Origin: Bradyrhizobium sp. Ec3.3 | GTDB taxonomy: Bacteria; Pseudomonadota; Alphaproteobacteria; Rhizobiales; Xanthobacteraceae | DNA length: 33,834 nucleotides | NCBI RefSeq assembly: GCF_000472925.1 | Contig: NZ_AXAS01000072.1 | Coordinates: 1 to 33,834, forward strand | Direction of reading: 5' to 3' | Part shown: positions 33,540 to 33,834 of the stretch, one piece after another | Position numbering within the stretch: the first letter of the stretch is position 1 | Layout: every line of letters starts with the position of its first letter | Made by a program: the position numbers and the translations under genes | The notes under the pieces: model-generated | Databases searched by the model: none | What the model was told of the DNA's origin: nothing | Seen by the model: the letters and a program-made list of their open reading frames with translations, nothing else

Positions 33540-33834
33540 GTGTCTCTGCACAGTGATTATGACTCTTTGGAAGTGTCAGGATAGGCGCGGCCCATTTTGG
33601 CGCGGGCCTTGTCTGTCGTGAACATCCATTTGATGCGGGAGCGTGCGGCATTTCTCTGGCGTTCCCAAGCGGCGATTTCGCGGCGCAGTCGCTTGGGGTC
33701 ATCGATCCTGCGATCGAGGCACTGTCCCCGCAAGACGCCGATCTCGATCTCGACCATGTTGAGCCAGCTTGCGTGTTTGGGGGTGTAGTGGAACTCGAGC
33801 CGCCGCAAGATCCGTCTGGCTTCGGCAGGCGGGA
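33537..33834 (-). mobile_element. IS630-family element, transposase 3' end and terminal repeat (runs off window)
   Basis: The element starts at the TA within CTAG 33537-33540. The terminal repeat (33537-33563) matches 240-266 in inverse. The minus-strand transposase frame enters from beyond 33834 as PPAEARRILRRLEFHYTPKH, then ASWLNMVEIEIGVLRGQCLD and MFTTDKARAKMGRAYPDTSK, ending at TAA 33559-33557. HYTPKHASWLNMVEIEIG holds the last acidic residue (E) of the IS630 DDE triad. The first two acidic residues and the N-terminal helix-turn-helix are outside the window. The stop lies inside the terminal repeat, as in compact IS elements. Insertion here split cysE. Confidence 0.85.

Noticed and set aside
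1..33834. CRISPR array or tRNA/rRNA genes
   Set aside because: No regularly spaced repeats, cloverleaf sequences or rRNA-like stretches were seen on either strand.

Overview
The window reads as accessory DNA of an alphaproteobacterium of the order Rhizobiales, most likely a symbiotic plasmid or symbiosis island. The grounds are the gene content (sarcosine oxidase, a LuxR/LuxI remnant, paired Lrp/AsnC regulators, a peptide-type ABC transporter), the moderate-to-high GC with NAG/GGAG ribosome sites, and the mix of intact catabolic operons with decayed genes and IS630 fragments. From memory, and not checked here, the set of M20/M24 hydrolases, threonine-dehydratase-like and ornithine-cyclodeaminase-like proteins, peptide ABC transporter, aminotransferase and aldehyde dehydrogenase recalls the y4t/y4u block of the Sinorhizobium fredii NGR234 symbiotic plasmid.

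Layout. 1-266: end of an IS630-type element carrying the tail of a small LexA-like winged-helix gene. 446-1735: M20 deacylase. 1736-3533: debris (2-hydroxyacid dehydrogenase fragment, nitrilase fragment, IS630 transposase fragment). 3531-9127 (minus): dpp/opp-like transporter operon, order binding protein, permease, permease, fused double ATPase. 9956-16026 (minus): soxB-soxD-soxA-soxG-purU. 16769-17890 (minus): 3' half of cysE, then truncated luxI and luxR. 18488-19600: ald, with a clear terminator. 19815-21485 (minus): MFS exporter. 22102-25655: Lrp regulator divergent from a semialdehyde dehydrogenase and a class III aminotransferase. 26099-27037: folD. 27176-28960 and on: second Lrp regulator divergent from eutB-like and eutC-like genes, then an M20 amidohydrolase, a broken M24 (DoeA/EutD-like) hydrolase, and the 5' half of cysE cut by another IS630-type element that runs off the window.

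How the parts fit. Sarcosine oxidase makes glycine and 5,10-methylene-THF; FolD and PurU can carry that one-carbon unit to formate. The dehydrogenase/aminotransferase/Lrp trio plus EutB-, EutC-, M20- and M24-like genes match the known ectoine/5-hydroxyectoine catabolic gene set, although the M24 gene is frameshifted. Alanine dehydrogenase and two M20 hydrolases add amino-acid handling. Several promoter regions share a palindromic word close to TTNTGCGCAGAA and/or the word GACGCAAA, which suggests that the paralogous Lrp regulators control one scattered amino-acid/compatible-solute regulon.

The most striking structural observation is that cysE lies in two halves in opposite orientation, at 32974-33539 (+) and 17020-16769 (-). 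Both are broken at the same CTA|GGC codon junction, on an IS630 TA target. Reversing the 16.5 kb between them would rejoin cysE exactly and place the truncated luxI against the IS end, so the segment appears to be inverted.
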